Origin: Pedobacter sp. PLR
Lineage (GTDB): Bacteria > Bacteroidota > Bacteroidia > Sphingobacteriales > Sphingobacteriaceae
Length of the DNA: 64,000 bases
Direction: 5' to 3'
NCBI RefSeq assembly: GCF_026239675.1
Contig: NZ_JAPIVQ010000010.1
Coordinates: 144,846 to 208,845 of the forward strand
Made by a program: the position numbers and the translations under genes. The notes below the pieces were generated by a model, which saw nothing but the letters and a program-made list of their open reading frames with translations, ran no database searches and was not told the DNA's origin. This document shows, one piece after another, positions 36,694-45,806 of the stretch. The stretch's first letter is position 1, and each line of letters opens with the position of its first letter.

Positions 36694-38953
36694 TTGAACG
36701 TGCTGCTTTTTTAAGGTGATTAAAATACTTTTGACCTAAGGTTGATGCCGGTGCTATAACCGGCAATTGTGGGGTTATTTGCACTGGCCCCAACATGTTA
36801 AGAATCGCCTTTTGCAACAAGGCCAGGTCCTTTTCTGAACCACCTTTTTCGGATAAGATTTTCCGCCCTGCCGCTAATGCCGGTAAAAAGAGTTCCGGTT
36901 GAGCTGAGGCCGAAATGACCATATACTGCTCCGTTTCTTTCAACAACTGACGTTCCCCATTGCTAAATCCAGTAACATACTTCAAATTCCCGGCGGACTT
37001 AACCCCGACAGCAGCCTTCCTGTTTTCCAATACACCAAGCACTTGCTTTAACAGTAATTGCCGCTTTTCCTGCGGTTCAAAATCGCTTTTCTGTACCGGT
37101 GACCCGATTTTATCCAGCTCCCCCGACAAGCGTTTCTCTTCTTTCAGTTGCGTTACTTTTACGGTAGTCTTAGCCACATAAGCCCTTGATTTTTGCTGAA
37201 GATCTTTCAGTAAACGCAAAGCTTTGTATTCAAAGGGCAAAGCATCACGTGTTTTATAAGTTCTCAACTGCAATTCCGACTTCCACATTTCCGTCAGCAC
37301 TGCCTTTAACTGAGCTTTTAACTCCGGTTCAAAGAAAGTAGCATCCTCGGCAATGTCATGTTTATGGGCATAGCTATCCATAATGGCTTTTACATCGCCA
37401 AACTTCGCTGTGCTTTCTATTTCTTTTCCCTCCTGATGCCCCTCATGTTCTTCGTTTTCCTGATGTTCTTTTCCCGCTTTCTTCCCTTTTCCTGCTTCCT
37501 GCTCATGATCATCATCCTTTTCCCCTTCGTTATGGTCATGACCGGCTCCTATCTCTGTTTCAGACTCTTCGCCAAGGAACTTCCCATACCGAAGTCTCAA
37601 TAGCTTCTGATCCATGCCCAGTTCATTGCTCCTGCTTTTAAAGGTATCCCCGCTGATCGTATTTTTATCCGCCAATAGCTTTTCTGTATCGATAATAATC
37701 TGTCGCTGACTTCTAAAATACTCAGGAACCAGGTTTACACCGTTCGTCATACCGGCCATACTCATCAACTCTGCGGTATCTACAATGGACACGAAATACA
37801 CGTCAGACCTACTCATTTGCCCTAAATTATCAAAAGCAGTCACAAAGAAATAGAGTTCATCACCTGGTTTCATCCCTAAAGCCCTGAGGTCGATTAGTTT
37901 GGTTAATGACATAGATTTACGGTTAGCAAACTGCTCCCTGAAATCCAGTTTCTTTTCGGTAAAACTCACACCTTCCCCCTTGCCGCTTGCCATAGTCGCA
38001 GAAACATAAGCAGCCTTCAAGCCATAATCATCCGTTAAGGAAACGTTTAAACGTACTTGTTGTGCTTGTCCATAATCGATGCTGGTATGCGGTTCAGGCC
38101 GGGTAATTTTGATTACTGCCGGAAGATCCGGTAGGATCGTCATCATATAGAGTTCAGACTTTTTACCGTCCAGTTCGACCTGATAAAAACCAGGCTTACT
38201 AATGGTTTTTAAAAACGTCCATACTTTACCTTCCCCGTCCTGCGACTTTAAAACCGCTACTTCTTTATCATTAAAAATCAATTTCAACACCTTAGCCGGC
38301 ATAGAAGTCCGGATGTTCCATTTCAGCAAAGCGCCATTTTCTGCTTTAAAGGCAAAATGCGTTTGTGTTCTTTCCGGAACACCGGTATAAGCAGGAGCTT
38401 TGATCAGCAGGGAAAAAGACGCGATCTCCGGCAGTACTTTTTCTTTAACACTCACAACGTTCTCTTTTGCAGCAGCACTGGCCTCAGCGCCTGTTAAGGG
38501 CTTTAAGAAGGAAAACCCCAGGCTCATCGCTATACCTAATGTCATTACCACAGCTGCCCGGGCTAATTTCTGAAATGGCGGTTTGGGCGCAGGGCTCAGA
38601 TCAATAATGACCTGACTAATTTTATGTTGTTGTAAACGTTCCAGGCGACTACATGCTGCTGCCGGTTTCAGCAAGAGCGCTGCACTTTCTTCCAGTTCAG
38701 GGTATTTTTCATTCAAATACCTGCAAATCTGCGCAGAGCTTACCTTCCAAAACGGCTTCAACCAACTCAGCAGGCAGAAAATGATTAAAAACAAAGCAAC
38801 AAACGCCCAAACCGGCCAGTCAAACAGGTAGCTCATTAAAGCACCTAAAATCAATGTTAGCCCAAGGCTTAAGATTAATATCCTGAACAGCAACAAGACC
38901 GTCCATTGTTTTTGGAGTCTTTCTATACGATATATGCCTTCCTGCTCAACCAT
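36683..38953 (-). CDS. DUF4175-like membrane protein with a His/acid-rich segment
   Basis: 756 residues. Two adjacent transmembrane helices (about 20-40 and 48-65) and a third near 133-152, then a long periplasmic region with beta-rich and coiled-coil parts. Residues about 465-513 form a linker extremely rich in His, Glu, Asp and Lys (HDHNEGEKDDDHE, later EHQENEEHEGH), which looks able to bind divalent metal. Proteins of this kind sit between BatA-like and peptidase genes in Bacteroidota MoxR operons; their function is not established. It overlaps the BatA-like gene by 8 bp and the next gene by 11 bp. Confidence 0.7.
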   Translation of the reverse strand: MVEQEGIYRIERLQKQWTVLLLFRILILSLGLTLILGALMSYLFDWPVWAFVALFLIIFCLLSWLKPFWKVSSAQICRYLNEKYPELEESAALLLKPAAACSRLERLQQHKISQVIIDLSPAPKPPFQKLARAAVVMTLGIAMSLGFSFLKPLTGAEASAAAKENVVSVKEKVLPEIASFSLLIKAPAYTGVPERTQTHFAFKAENGALLKWNIRTSMPAKVLKLIFNDKEVAVLKSQDGEGKVWTFLKTISKPGFYQVELDGKKSELYMMTILPDLPAVIKITRPEPHTSIDYGQAQQVRLNVSLTDDYGLKAAYVSATMASGKGEGVSFTEKKLDFREQFANRKSMSLTKLIDLRALGMKPGDELYFFVTAFDNLGQMSRSDVYFVSIVDTAELMSMAGMTNGVNLVPEYFRSQRQIIIDTEKLLADKNTISGDTFKSRSNELGMDQKLLRLRYGKFLGEESETEIGAGHDHNEGEKDDDHEQEAGKGKKAGKEHQENEEHEGHQEGKEIESTAKFGDVKAIMDSYAHKHDIAEDATFFEPELKAQLKAVLTEMWKSELQLRTYKTRDALPFEYKALRLLKDLQQKSRAYVAKTTVKVTQLKEEKRLSGELDKIGSPVQKSDFEPQEKRQLLLKQVLGVLENRKAAVGVKSAGNLKYVTGFSNGERQLLKETEQYMVISASAQPELFLPALAAGRKILSEKGGSEKDLALLQKAILNMLGPVQITPQLPVIAPASTLGQKYFNHLKKAARSNGI

Positions 38954-40490
38954 GATTCAGCTTGTTTTTATGACGGAAAGAAAGGATACGTTCTAAAGTA
39001 AAAACCAGTATCGCCATCAGCCAGAATGCTTTTTGAAGCGGTTCCTCCTTTTGGGACGCGGTCGGTAATTGCTCCTCAGTGGCCTTTCCTGATTTCAGTG
39101 CGTTTGTTTGAGCCATCGACGCCTCTTCTTTTGCCCTTTGACCTACTCCTGGCTGAGCTGAGGATTGAGCTCCTGATGATTGAGTTAAAGAGACTAAACT
39201 ATTGCGTTGGTCTTTAGGATTGATTTCGAAGCCAAAACCAGCATCAGTCCCATCATTTCCCAATAGGATGGGCATCATGGCCTCCACAAATTTGGCATTC
39301 CACACCAGATCAGTCCAGCCAGGATTGATGCGGCTATAGAAACGATAATGATCAAATGACTTTTCTTTTGTCCGCGTTAACAATGGAATACCGAATCCGT
39401 CGGTCCAGATCTGCGCTCCCGGATAGGACGCTGCAGTCGTTCTTTTACGGAGTGTGATGCCAGCGGTATTTCCTTTCCCTTCTGGTTCTACATCCAACCA
39501 GGAACTAAGCATACTTACTTCTTCACCTGCATAATTGAACAAACGACCGCCATTACGGATGCTTTCCGAAAAGCCGGATCCTACAGGTTTATCGGAAATC
39601 CAGAACCCAATATCAAAACTTAAAGAACTAATAACCTTACCATTAAACACTTCAACCTCTACATTTCGTTTTGTTTCCTGAGCAATCGCCAGGATTGCTG
39701 ACCTCAGGTAATTTACATCTTCCGGATGGTCGGCTCCATATATCAACACCTTGATGGTTGATTCCTCCCTGGTCTTCGAATCATCTTTGAGCGTTGAATG
39801 ATCTTGCCCCTCATCCAATCTTTTAAAACTGGTTAATGCAGGACCAGATGTCGCTTCAAAGGTTTTATGAGCGAAGGTACTGCTCCAGGTATTCATCGTA
39901 TCTGCCCGCTTCATTTCCTTCCATATCAAACGAAAGTCAATCCGGGGTAGATCTCCTCCCTGATTTTGCAGACGACGATCCGCATATAGGTAAACCCGGA
40001 GGTTCGGGGCAAGTCGCCCATTCAATTCCTTCAACAAAGCAAAATGACTTAGTTCAGGACCTTTATCTCCGGAATTCTTATTTATGGTATCCTTTAAGCT
40101 GATCTTTTGAAAACCCAACCCGAAGTCGTGTAACTCATAACCAGCCAACAGCAAGGAATCAATGCTTTTCTGTTGTGTTTTGTAAAGCAAAGGCAAATCG
40201 CCTTTCTCCAGTAACACCCAACCTTTTTGTCCGCCTGCACTGCTTTCCTTTTTTAACAACCAGGGCTCCGCGAGGAAAAACGCTAACAATGCAATCAACA
40301 GCATCCTTAACAACAACAACAGCCAATCGGTGATCTGGTAACTTCTGGAAGTAAAAGGCGAACCCGCCCCCAATAGTGCTATACTACCGATCTGCAGGGT
40401 TTTCCCCTGTTTTAATTTCCACAGGTGAATGATCAGCGGGATCAACAATCCTGCTAACGCGATTAAACCTATGGGATAGAGTAAATGCAC
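38946..40490 (-). CDS. BatA-type membrane protein
   Basis: 514 residues from a GTG start at 40490; no in-frame ATG precedes the conserved N-terminus. HLLYPIGLIALAGLLIPLIIHLW is the typical BatA N-terminal helix, followed by a second helix (LLLLLRMLLIALLAFFLA, about 57-75). The middle is extracytoplasmic and lacks an obvious MIDAS motif. A C-terminal helix (FWLMAILVFTLERILSF) anchors the end. In MoxR operons BatA partners are thought to form a membrane complex assembled by MoxR. It lies 71 bp after the DUF58 gene. Confidence 0.82.
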   Translation of the reverse strand: MHLLYPIGLIALAGLLIPLIIHLWKLKQGKTLQIGSIALLGAGSPFTSRSYQITDWLLLLLRMLLIALLAFFLAEPWLLKKESSAGGQKGWVLLEKGDLPLLYKTQQKSIDSLLLAGYELHDFGLGFQKISLKDTINKNSGDKGPELSHFALLKELNGRLAPNLRVYLYADRRLQNQGGDLPRIDFRLIWKEMKRADTMNTWSSTFAHKTFEATSGPALTSFKRLDEGQDHSTLKDDSKTREESTIKVLIYGADHPEDVNYLRSAILAIAQETKRNVEVEVFNGKVISSLSFDIGFWISDKPVGSGFSESIRNGGRLFNYAGEEVSMLSSWLDVEPEGKGNTAGITLRKRTTAASYPGAQIWTDGFGIPLLTRTKEKSFDHYRFYSRINPGWTDLVWNAKFVEAMMPILLGNDGTDAGFGFEINPKDQRNSLVSLTQSSGAQSSAQPGVGQRAKEEASMAQTNALKSGKATEEQLPTASQKEEPLQKAFWLMAILVFTLERILSFRHKNKLNHG

Positions 40491-40561
40491 CTTGATATCT
40501 TTATGTCTTTAACGTATTTCTTATATTATGGCTTAACGTGTTTCTTATATTTCAAATCATC

Positions 40562-41449
40562 TTAAACCTTTAACTTGTTTCTTTGATTCAGGAAGTCTCT
40601 CAATGCCTGATCCAATGGCTGATCCGTTTGAATCAAGCGATAAGCAATCCGCCGGTCCAGCATTTTGTTCCTGATCTGCTCCAGGTGAAGCCTCAGGTTC
40701 TCCTGATACGTTGTCCTTGCAGTTTCCTGATCAATCTGAATGGTTTTTCCGGTTTCCAGGTCTTCGAAAGTAGTATACCCTTTAAAATCCAGGGTCATTT
40801 CATTTCCGGACATCAAATGAAACACCAGCACCTCATGTTTCAAGGTGTTCAAAGTATCCAACAAGTCAAATATCTCCTGATTCACCTCATAGAGGTCCGT
40901 GATAAAGATGAGCAACTCCCGTTTTTGGGCACCGGCGTACAGTTCTTTGTAATTGACAGGCCTTGTAAAAGAACCTTCGGGCTTCACCTGTTCCAATTGA
41001 TAGAACAACCTGGCGAGATGCTGAAAATCCTGTTTCGCCACCATAGAAAAGATGCCGGCATCTTTAAACACATACAAACCAATGGCATCACCCTGCAGAT
41101 TACCCAGATAAGCTAGTGAAGCAGCCAGATAACGGGCATAATCAATTTTACGAAATTCTCCGTCCTGATGCGCCATTGAGGCACTTGCATCAATCAACAG
41201 ACGAATACCAATGTTCGTTTCTACCTCTGACTCCCTGATGTAATACCTATCGGAACGGGCAAACATCTTCCAGTCGAGGGAACGCAGGTCATCACCTGGC
41301 TGATAGCTCCGGTATTGGCTAAATTCCAGTCCGGGGCCCTTAACCGTGCTTTTATGGATGCCGCTCATAAAGCCGTCTATCGTCATTTTTGCCGACAAAG
41401 ACAGCTCTTTAATCGCCATCATCACTTTCGGATCCAGCAACTTGCTCAT
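40562..41449 (-). CDS. DUF58 domain protein with von Willebrand A-like fold
   Basis: 295 residues, soluble. The DUF58 core GLEFSQYRSYQPGDDLRSLD is followed by WKMFARSDRYYI and a MIDAS-type DASASM, suggesting divalent-metal-dependent protein binding. DUF58 proteins act with the adjacent MoxR ATPase as a chaperone-like pair. Its ATG shares one base with the MoxR stop codon (TAATG), so the two are translationally coupled. Confidence 0.92.
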   Translation of the reverse strand: MSKLLDPKVMMAIKELSLSAKMTIDGFMSGIHKSTVKGPGLEFSQYRSYQPGDDLRSLDWKMFARSDRYYIRESEVETNIGIRLLIDASASMAHQDGEFRKIDYARYLAASLAYLGNLQGDAIGLYVFKDAGIFSMVAKQDFQHLARLFYQLEQVKPEGSFTRPVNYKELYAGAQKRELLIFITDLYEVNQEIFDLLDTLNTLKHEVLVFHLMSGNEMTLDFKGYTTFEDLETGKTIQIDQETARTTYQENLRLHLEQIRNKMLDRRIAYRLIQTDQPLDQALRDFLNQRNKLKV

Positions 41450-42447
41450 TAAATATTAATTTTCGGTCTTGAAATGGTTTTCAAAAGTTCCCCGGCCACC
41501 ATATCCGCAGTTATCTGTTCTGCATCCGCTTTAAAATTCATCAAAATACGGTGTCTCAATACCGGAAAGGCCATGGTTTGCAAATCTTCCATCACCACCG
41601 CATAGCGTCCATGAATCAGGGCTCTTGCTTTAGCGGTCAGGATCAACGCTTGTCCGGCTCTCGGACCAGCACCCCAGCGTACCCATTCTTTCACATAGGC
41701 GATAGTGCTGGTATCCGGTCTGGTTGCCCTGATCAGCTCTGCCACATAAGTAATCAGGTCCCCGCTAATACTCACCTCTCTGGTCAGGGCTTGAAGTTGT
41801 TTAATTTCTTCTGCACCAATTACAGCTTGCACCTTGTTTTTAATCATTCCTGTGGTGCTGCTCAGGATTTTCATTTCTTCGGCAGCAGTAGGGTAACCAA
41901 TCTTAATAAACAACAGAAAACGATCTAATTGAGCCTCAGGAAGCGGATAAGTGCCTGCCTGCTCTATCGGATTTTGCGTAGCGAGGATAAAAAACGGTCG
42001 GTCTAAAGGATAAGTCTGACCTCCGTAAGTCACCTCAAACTCCTGCATAGCCTCCAATAAAGCGGATTGTGTTTTTGGTGGCGTCCGGTTGATCTCATCT
42101 GCCAAAATGATATTGGCGAATAAAGGCCCTTTATTGAACTTAAAAAACCGCTTTCCGGTCACATGGTCTTCTTCTAAAATCTCTGTACCAACGATATCGG
42201 TGGGCATCAGATCCGGGGTAAACTGAATCCTTCTAAAAGAAAGATCGAGTGCCTGCGACATGGTCCGCACCATTAGTGTTTTTGCCAGGCCTGGTACACC
42301 TTCCAACAGACAATGTCCGCCGGCAAGTAAGGCAACCAGCATTTCTTCAATAATAAGGTCCTGCCCGACGATCACTTTCTGAATTTCTTCCTTTAACAGG
42401 GTAATTTTATGGATCAGGGTTTTTAGGTTATTTTCTGAAATTTCCAA
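41449..42447 (-). CDS. MoxR family AAA+ ATPase
   Basis: 332 residues. Walker A GVPGLAKT, Walker B ILADEINRTPPKTQ, sensor segment ATQNPIEQAGTYPLPEAQLDRF and the C-terminal lid domain are all present. MoxR ATPases remodel or assemble proteins that carry VWA domains; here the DUF58 and BatA-like partners follow directly. The start is TTG at 42447: the only nearby ATG (42452) is out of frame and an in-frame stop lies at 42481-42483. It heads the operon and is divergent from the DUF4159 gene. Confidence 0.95.
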   Translation of the reverse strand: MEISENNLKTLIHKITLLKEEIQKVIVGQDLIIEEMLVALLAGGHCLLEGVPGLAKTLMVRTMSQALDLSFRRIQFTPDLMPTDIVGTEILEEDHVTGKRFFKFNKGPLFANIILADEINRTPPKTQSALLEAMQEFEVTYGGQTYPLDRPFFILATQNPIEQAGTYPLPEAQLDRFLLFIKIGYPTAAEEMKILSSTTGMIKNKVQAVIGAEEIKQLQALTREVSISGDLITYVAELIRATRPDTSTIAYVKEWVRWGAGPRAGQALILTAKARALIHGRYAVVMEDLQTMAFPVLRHRILMNFKADAEQITADMVAGELLKTISRPKINI

Positions 42448-42596
42448 AGCATTGAGGTTTAATGAGGTATTGATTGTAATTCAATATAGGGCTCTCCTGG
42501 TATTTTTCCTTATCCCCGGATCAGAATATCAAAAAAATTACAAGATAACTCTTCCTTAAATCTGGATGTAATGAAAATTGACGTTATTTTAGAACG

Positions 42597-43226
42597 ATGC
42601 AAAGATCGAAGTTCACATTTGCGAGAATAAAATATAAATCCGGTAACTGGGATACGGATCAGCGTATGCCTTCCAATCTGCTCAATTCCTTGCTGGAATA
42701 TACCACTATCCCTCTGGACCCGGAAGAAAAGATTGTAGAGCTGAGTAGTCATGATCTTTTCAAATATCCTTTTTGCTATATGAGTGGTCATAAGCTGGTG
42801 CAATTTGACCAGCAGGAAGCTGCCAATTTCAAGAAGTATGTAAACAACGGTGGTTTTGTATTTGTAGACGATTGCAACCATGATATTGACGGACTCTTTG
42901 CCAAATCATTTGAAACACAAATGAGCAATCTGTTTGGGGCCACAGCGTTGAAGAAGATATCCAATCAACACAAGATCTATCATTCCTTTTTCAACTTTGA
43001 AAAGGGCCCGCCTACTACCTCCTTCGAATTAAATGGCTGGGGTGATGATCTGGTACACGATTACCTGAAAGCGATTACGGTAAACAACCGGATTGGTGTA
43101 TTGTACAGCAACAAAGACTACGGCTGTGAATGGGATTATGACTTCAGAAACAAGCGTTTTCTGGCGGAAGACAACACCAAATTTGGCGTAAATATTATTC
43201 TTTACGCCATGGGTATCAATAGTTAA
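42597..43226 (+). CDS. DUF4159 domain protein
   Basis: 209 residues, no signal peptide. The DUF4159 pattern is clear: FTFARIKYKSGNWDTD at the start, FVFVDDCNHDIDG in the centre and FGVNIILYAMG at the end, a flavodoxin- or amidotransferase-like fold with unknown activity. It is divergent from moxR with 149 bp between. DUF4159 proteins recur next to MoxR/Bat genes in several phyla, so a role in the same complex is likely; inference from context. Confidence 0.9.
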   Translation: MQRSKFTFARIKYKSGNWDTDQRMPSNLLNSLLEYTTIPLDPEEKIVELSSHDLFKYPFCYMSGHKLVQFDQQEAANFKKYVNNGGFVFVDDCNHDIDGLFAKSFETQMSNLFGATALKKISNQHKIYHSFFNFEKGPPTTSFELNGWGDDLVHDYLKAITVNNRIGVLYSNKDYGCEWDYDFRNKRFLAEDNTKFGVNIILYAMGINS

Positions 43227-43237
43227 AGCAGCTGTAC

Positions 43238-43621
43238 TTAAAGTACCAGCTGCTCGTATAGTTTTTTCAAAGTTTCCGCAGCATCGATGCAAAGGCCGGG
43301 GTGAGTCTTAGAAGTCTGTACCACCGTACTTCTGGTAGCCGTTAGCCAGCGAAAACGCGAAGCCATGTCCAGCTGACCAATCGTCCCTCCTGCTTTTCCT
43401 CCTTTACTGATCAGCTCGAAAGAGCGCAAATGATCTTCCAGCTCCTGAGTATCCAGCTTACAGGCAAATGCAGCAAGGCGGTCTTCATTCAATTCAAATG
43501 ATGTTTGTAAAAACTTTTGTTTGGAACAATAAAGGATGATCCCCACATTAAGAAATTCTTCCCGTTCTACCCTTGGTACGACGCGGATCACGGCATACTC
43601 AAATAAGTGCTTCTCTTGCAT
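43238..43621 (-). CDS. DUF3037 family protein
   Basis: 127 residues. The start YAVIRVVPRVEREEFLNVGIILYC is the DUF3037 signature. No signal or membrane segment. It overlaps the 3' end of the HipA-like kinase gene by 23 bp, and the two families often occur as such a pair, so they are probably translated together and act together. The function is unknown. It converges on the DUF4159 gene with an 11-bp gap. Confidence 0.9.
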   Translation of the reverse strand: MQEKHLFEYAVIRVVPRVEREEFLNVGIILYCSKQKFLQTSFELNEDRLAAFACKLDTQELEDHLRSFELISKGGKAGGTIGQLDMASRFRWLTATRSTVVQTSKTHPGLCIDAAETLKKLYEQLVL

Positions 43622-44417
43622 TCTGCGCTTCTTTTACAAAAATTCCTGAATTTGCGAGGCGTAATTCCAAAAAGCTGGAATATACATCGCGATGTGCTTC
43701 AATAGATTCAAAAGTATTATCCCTGATCAACCAGTCGTCTGGAATTAAAGAAACAATGCCTCTGATTTTTTCCGGGGTCAGTATCGCTTTAAACAGCGCA
43801 TCTACCTCTTCCAGTGCTGTGGCCTGACTCAACAATACATGGTCTTTGATCAGGCTGAAAGGTCTTACGGCCTGTTCTTCCCAGTTTTCCATGGAATGGT
43901 GGAAGTACAATGCAGCACCATGATCGATCAGCCATAACTCTTTATGCCAGATCAGCATATTGGTATTACGGGCCGTACGGTCCATATTGGTCAGCAAAGC
44001 ATCCATCCAGACAATCTGTGAGGCTGTTTTTTCGTCCACCTGATTCGCCAGGGGATCGAAAGTAATTGCTCCGGAAAGGTAATGTAAGGCCAGATTAAGA
44101 CCGACACTTGTCCGCAGTAAGTCCTGAATCTCTTCATCCGGTTCGATACGACCAAAGTCTTTCTCTAGTTGCGCAAAAACCAATTCCGGCATACGGAGAC
44201 CAAGCGCACGTGCAATTTCTCCACCAATTAACTCGGCGATGAGTGCACGCAGTCCCTGTCCGGCACCACGAAATTTGAGTACATATAAAAAGTCATCATC
44301 TGCTTCTGCGATTGCAGGCATCGATCCCCCCTCGCGTAGCGGGGTAACGTATCTGGTCACATTAACAGTTCTGAGTTCTGGCTGGATATTCTTCACACCT
44401 GAATAATTTAGGAGCAA
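43599..44417 (-). CDS. HipA_2-type kinase-like protein
   Basis: 272 residues. RYVTPLREGGSMPAIAEADDDFLYVLKF is the N-lobe start of HipA_2 proteins, with the lysine in YVLKF as probable ATP-contact residue. A catalytic-loop-like LLTNMDRTARNTN and a metal-site-like LIDHGAAL follow, so the kinase core seems intact. The start is uncertain: TTG at 44417 or GTG at 44396; no suitable ATG exists. Unlike HipA it lacks the N-terminal HipA_N part and a HipB-like partner; instead it pairs with DUF3037. Substrate unknown. Confidence 0.85.
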   Translation of the reverse strand: MLLNYSGVKNIQPELRTVNVTRYVTPLREGGSMPAIAEADDDFLYVLKFRGAGQGLRALIAELIGGEIARALGLRMPELVFAQLEKDFGRIEPDEEIQDLLRTSVGLNLALHYLSGAITFDPLANQVDEKTASQIVWMDALLTNMDRTARNTNMLIWHKELWLIDHGAALYFHHSMENWEEQAVRPFSLIKDHVLLSQATALEEVDALFKAILTPEKIRGIVSLIPDDWLIRDNTFESIEAHRDVYSSFLELRLANSGIFVKEAQNAREALI

Positions 44418-44433
44418 AAGCTCCGGTTTAGGG

Positions 44434-44441
44434 CAAAGATA
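44434..44441 (-). promoter_or_regulatory. -7 promoter box of the HipA_2/DUF3037 unit
   Basis: Minus strand reads TATCTTTG, an exact TAnnTTTG match 16 bp upstream of the TTG start. The implied leader would be only about 10 nt for TTG or 30 nt for the GTG start. No well-spaced upstream TTG box was found. Confidence 0.45.
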
Positions 44442-44511
44442 CTACATTTCCAGTAAGTAGAGGGCACAAACCGGTTTATCTACCGCATGAAGAAAGGAGG
44501 GTTCAATTCTG

Positions 44512-44592
44512 AAAAAGCGGCTTATACTTTTCGGACTCAAAATCTTTTGAAGGAAAGATTTTACAGGTCCTCAAAGCACAACCCGCTTTTTT
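44512..44592 (-). terminator. Two-level hairpin after the DUF4268 gene
   Basis: Outer arms AAAAAGCGG (44512-44520) and CCGCTTTTT (about 44583-44591) enclose a perfect inner stem AAAATCTTT/AAAGATTTT (44539-44547 with 44554-44562). On the minus strand it ends in CCGCTTTTT, fitting a terminator for the gene at 44636. Confidence 0.55.
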
Positions 44593-44635
44593 CTTGCAAT
44601 TAAGGTCCCTGGAAGAACGGTCTCAATTTCCCGTA

Positions 44636-45097
44636 TTATTTAAAAGTATCAAAACCATCTTTTGCATCACACCAGAACTCATCCAGTGCAATCAATCGTG
44701 GTTTCAGGAAAGAAATCAATTCCGGCCAGTCCTTTTCATTAAAAATACTGACATCGGGAAGTCTTTTGATAATCCTGCTAACCGTTTTATAATGTTCATC
44801 GGTAGTATGTAATTCCCAATCCCATTCCTCCTCCAGACTGGTGTGTAGCATCGTTTTAAAGGCAGCAAACTCTTCGAAGATCAGTTCCTGCATCCCGGGA
44901 TCCGGATCCGACATTTCAATGGCAATAAAAGCGGACTTTTTATCGACATACATCTTAAAGTTCAGGTGTTTGACGCCGGTTTTATAATTCACCCAATTGA
45001 TTCTCATGCCTTCAGCAGACTGGTGAGGTGCGATATATTGTCCGAAGGTAGTCCAGAAAGACTGTTTTAACTGTGCAGCCTGATCTTTTGAAAACAT
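44636..45097 (-). CDS. DUF4268 domain protein
   Basis: 153 residues, soluble. The pattern FWTTFGQYIAPHQSAEGMRINWVNYKTG at the N-terminus with EWDWELHT in the middle is that of DUF4268, a nuclease-associated fold in some larger proteins but here alone. No catalytic motif is evident. It is 25 bp downstream of truC and may be cotranscribed with it. Confidence 0.85.
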   Translation of the reverse strand: MFSKDQAAQLKQSFWTTFGQYIAPHQSAEGMRINWVNYKTGVKHLNFKMYVDKKSAFIAIEMSDPDPGMQELIFEEFAAFKTMLHTSLEEEWDWELHTTDEHYKTVSRIIKRLPDVSIFNEKDWPELISFLKPRLIALDEFWCDAKDGFDTFK

Positions 45098-45122
45098 GGT
45101 ATTGGGTTTTAAATGATAATGA

Positions 45123-45806
45123 TTAAAATGTCCAGCTCATCAGTTCCATCACTCTTTTAAACTCGTCATGAACGTCAGCTTTCAAATGAATGGATTCTTT
45201 AGTCACCGGGTGTTCGAATTTCAATTCAGAAGCGTGTAATAACATGGTGGTCATCTCCCACTGCTCTTTGAAAAACTTGTTTTGTTTATTGCAACCGTGT
45301 TTACGGTCCCCGATAATCGGGTAAAAGATATGCGCGAAATGTCGGCGCAACTGGTGCATTCTTCCTGTGGTAGGCGTTGCTTCCACTAAGGAATACCTTG
45401 AAGTTGGATGTTTACCCAGGGCAACTTCCAACTCGGCACGTTGCAACGTCACAAAAGCGGTAAATGCTTCCTGCATATTGCCGTTTTCTTTGGCAAGCGG
45501 GTAGTCGATTTCTTCACTATCAGGGGCATAACCTCTCAAAACCGCCAGGTATTTCTTTTCTACCTGCGCATTTTGAAATTGCTGATGCATCGCGATTTCC
45601 GTCTCTTTATCAAAAGCAAAAAGCAGTAAACCACTGGTCTTACGATCTAAACGATGTACAGGGCTAACATACTTATTTATCTGATCCCTTAGCATTTGCA
45701 AAGCAAACTCTGTGGCATCACTAGCAATAGAAGAACGGTGAACCAATAGCCCATGGGGTTTATTGATGGCAATCAGATGATCGTCCTGATATACAATTTC
45801 CAGCAT
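45123..45806 (-). CDS. truC: RluA-family tRNA pseudouridine synthase, TruC-like
   Basis: 227 residues. Converts uridine 65 in some tRNAs to pseudouridine if it is a true TruC. The catalytic aspartate is in HRLDRKTSG, and GRMHQLRRHFAHI forms the second RluA motif. The absence of an S4 domain, the short length and the N-terminus LEIVYQDDHLIAINKPHGLLVHRS match TruC rather than RluC/D. Assignment within RluA is by recognition only. Confidence 0.85.
   Translation of the reverse strand: MLEIVYQDDHLIAINKPHGLLVHRSSIASDATEFALQMLRDQINKYVSPVHRLDRKTSGLLLFAFDKETEIAMHQQFQNAQVEKKYLAVLRGYAPDSEEIDYPLAKENGNMQEAFTAFVTLQRAELEVALGKHPTSRYSLVEATPTTGRMHQLRRHFAHIFYPIIGDRKHGCNKQNKFFKEQWEMTTMLLHASELKFEHPVTKESIHLKADVHDEFKRVMELMSWTF

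Noticed and set aside
34858..42447. Naming the MoxR/Bat genes as an aerotolerance operon
   Set aside because: The classic batB-batE genes with VWA and TPR domains are absent; only MoxR, DUF58 and a BatA-type N-terminus are shared, so the functional label is not justified.
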